Positions 5,345 through 5,474 of a DNA stretch of 5,474 nt are shown here, one piece after another. Below the pieces are notes generated by a model. It made no database searches and was not told where the DNA came from. It saw only the letters and a program-made list of their open reading frames with translations. Numbering within the stretch: the stretch's first letter is position 1; every line of letters begins with the position of its first letter. The stretch comes from Acidobacteriaceae bacterium (GTDB taxonomy: Bacteria; Acidobacteriota; Terriglobia; Terriglobales; Acidobacteriaceae). The translations under genes and the position numbers were made by a program. The stretch lies in contig WQYS01000191.1 of NCBI GenBank assembly GCA_009781125.1, positions 1 to 5,474 on the forward strand. The letters are read 5' to 3'.

Positions 5345-5474
5345 ATGGTAGATGGATTCATAAAAAGCAGTCTGTTACGCATATCCTTTCGCAAGATCAC
5401 ACGAAATCTGTTGGCAGGCATACTCTTCCTTAGCGCTACGCTGGCCTGGGCGCAGTTTCGCGCCAGCATTCAGG
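5345..5474 (+). CDS. TonB-dependent receptor, N-terminus only
   Basis: An ATG with GGAGG (5336-5340) four nt upstream opens a frame of 43 codons that runs off the right edge. The product has a positively charged N-terminus (MVDGFIKSSLLRISFRK), a hydrophobic core (about residues 22-34) and a cleavage site at AWA|Q (residue 36), followed by QFRASIQ. That continuation is typical of acidobacterial Oar-like TonB-dependent receptors, where it leads into a carboxypeptidase-regulatory-like domain (usually '...IQG.V.D..G'). Such proteins sit in the outer membrane and import large substrates, often oligosaccharides, using TonB energy. Only the export signal and first mature residues are visible, so the family is inferred from a short motif. 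Two LacI-type palindromes directly upstream fit a carbohydrate receptor. Confidence 0.7.
   Translation, partial: MVDGFIKSSLLRISFRKITRNLLAGILFLSATLAWAQFRASIQ

Noticed and set aside
5304..5351. A 15-residue leader peptide overlapping the receptor start
   Set aside because: There is no ribosome binding site before its ATG and it lies across the putative promoter and operators, so it is probably not transcribed from its start.
5143..5469. A 108-codon minus-strand frame at the right edge
   Set aside because: It runs antisense across the leader and the start of the TonB-receptor gene. The plus strand has a Shine-Dalgarno, a signal peptide and operators.

Overview
The window looks like a stretch of chromosome from an acidobacterium (class Terriglobia, probably near Terriglobus, Granulicella or Edaphobacter). 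This is inferred from four things: moderately high GC content; a winged-helix regulator of the type that is very abundant in that phylum; a truncated secreted protein resembling acidobacterial M1-type peptidases; and a gene start at the right edge encoding the 'AQFRASIQ' entry typical of acidobacterial TonB-dependent receptors. No RNA gene, integrase, transposase or CRISPR array is visible.

Left part, minus strand (1-2900). Reading leftward there are three genes: a Tat-exported TIM-barrel, glycoside-hydrolase-like protein (2900-1398), a membrane-anchored winged-helix regulator (1252-395), and the first 117 codons of a secreted protein (353 to the window edge). The regulator and the secreted protein are 41 bp apart and may be cotranscribed. 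The gap between the first two genes holds an unusual cluster: five tandem copies of a 9-bp unit and a long, near-perfect 13-bp inverted repeat.

Middle (2901-3227). This divergent intergenic region contains the 5' stub of a second winged-helix regulator. It matches about the first 24 codons of the intact regulator and then runs into unrelated sequence and a stop. It also suggests the ATG at 1252 as the true start of the intact gene.

Right part, plus strand (3228-5171). A compact three-gene operon encodes an exported protein of unknown function, a CDP-alcohol phosphatidyltransferase with its full metal-binding motif, and a GtrA-family four-helix membrane protein. The last two overlap by 2 nt at a TTGA junction, with a clear Shine-Dalgarno sequence supporting the TTG start. 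Together they suggest assembly or decoration of a membrane lipid or lipid-linked sugar; this is inference.

Right edge (5172-5474). A 173-bp AT-richer leader precedes the truncated TonB-receptor gene. Just upstream of its ribosome binding site are two LacI/GalR-type palindromes, 32 bp apart centre to centre (about three helical turns). This suggests the receptor is under carbohydrate-responsive LacI-family control. It is the strongest regulatory signal in the window.
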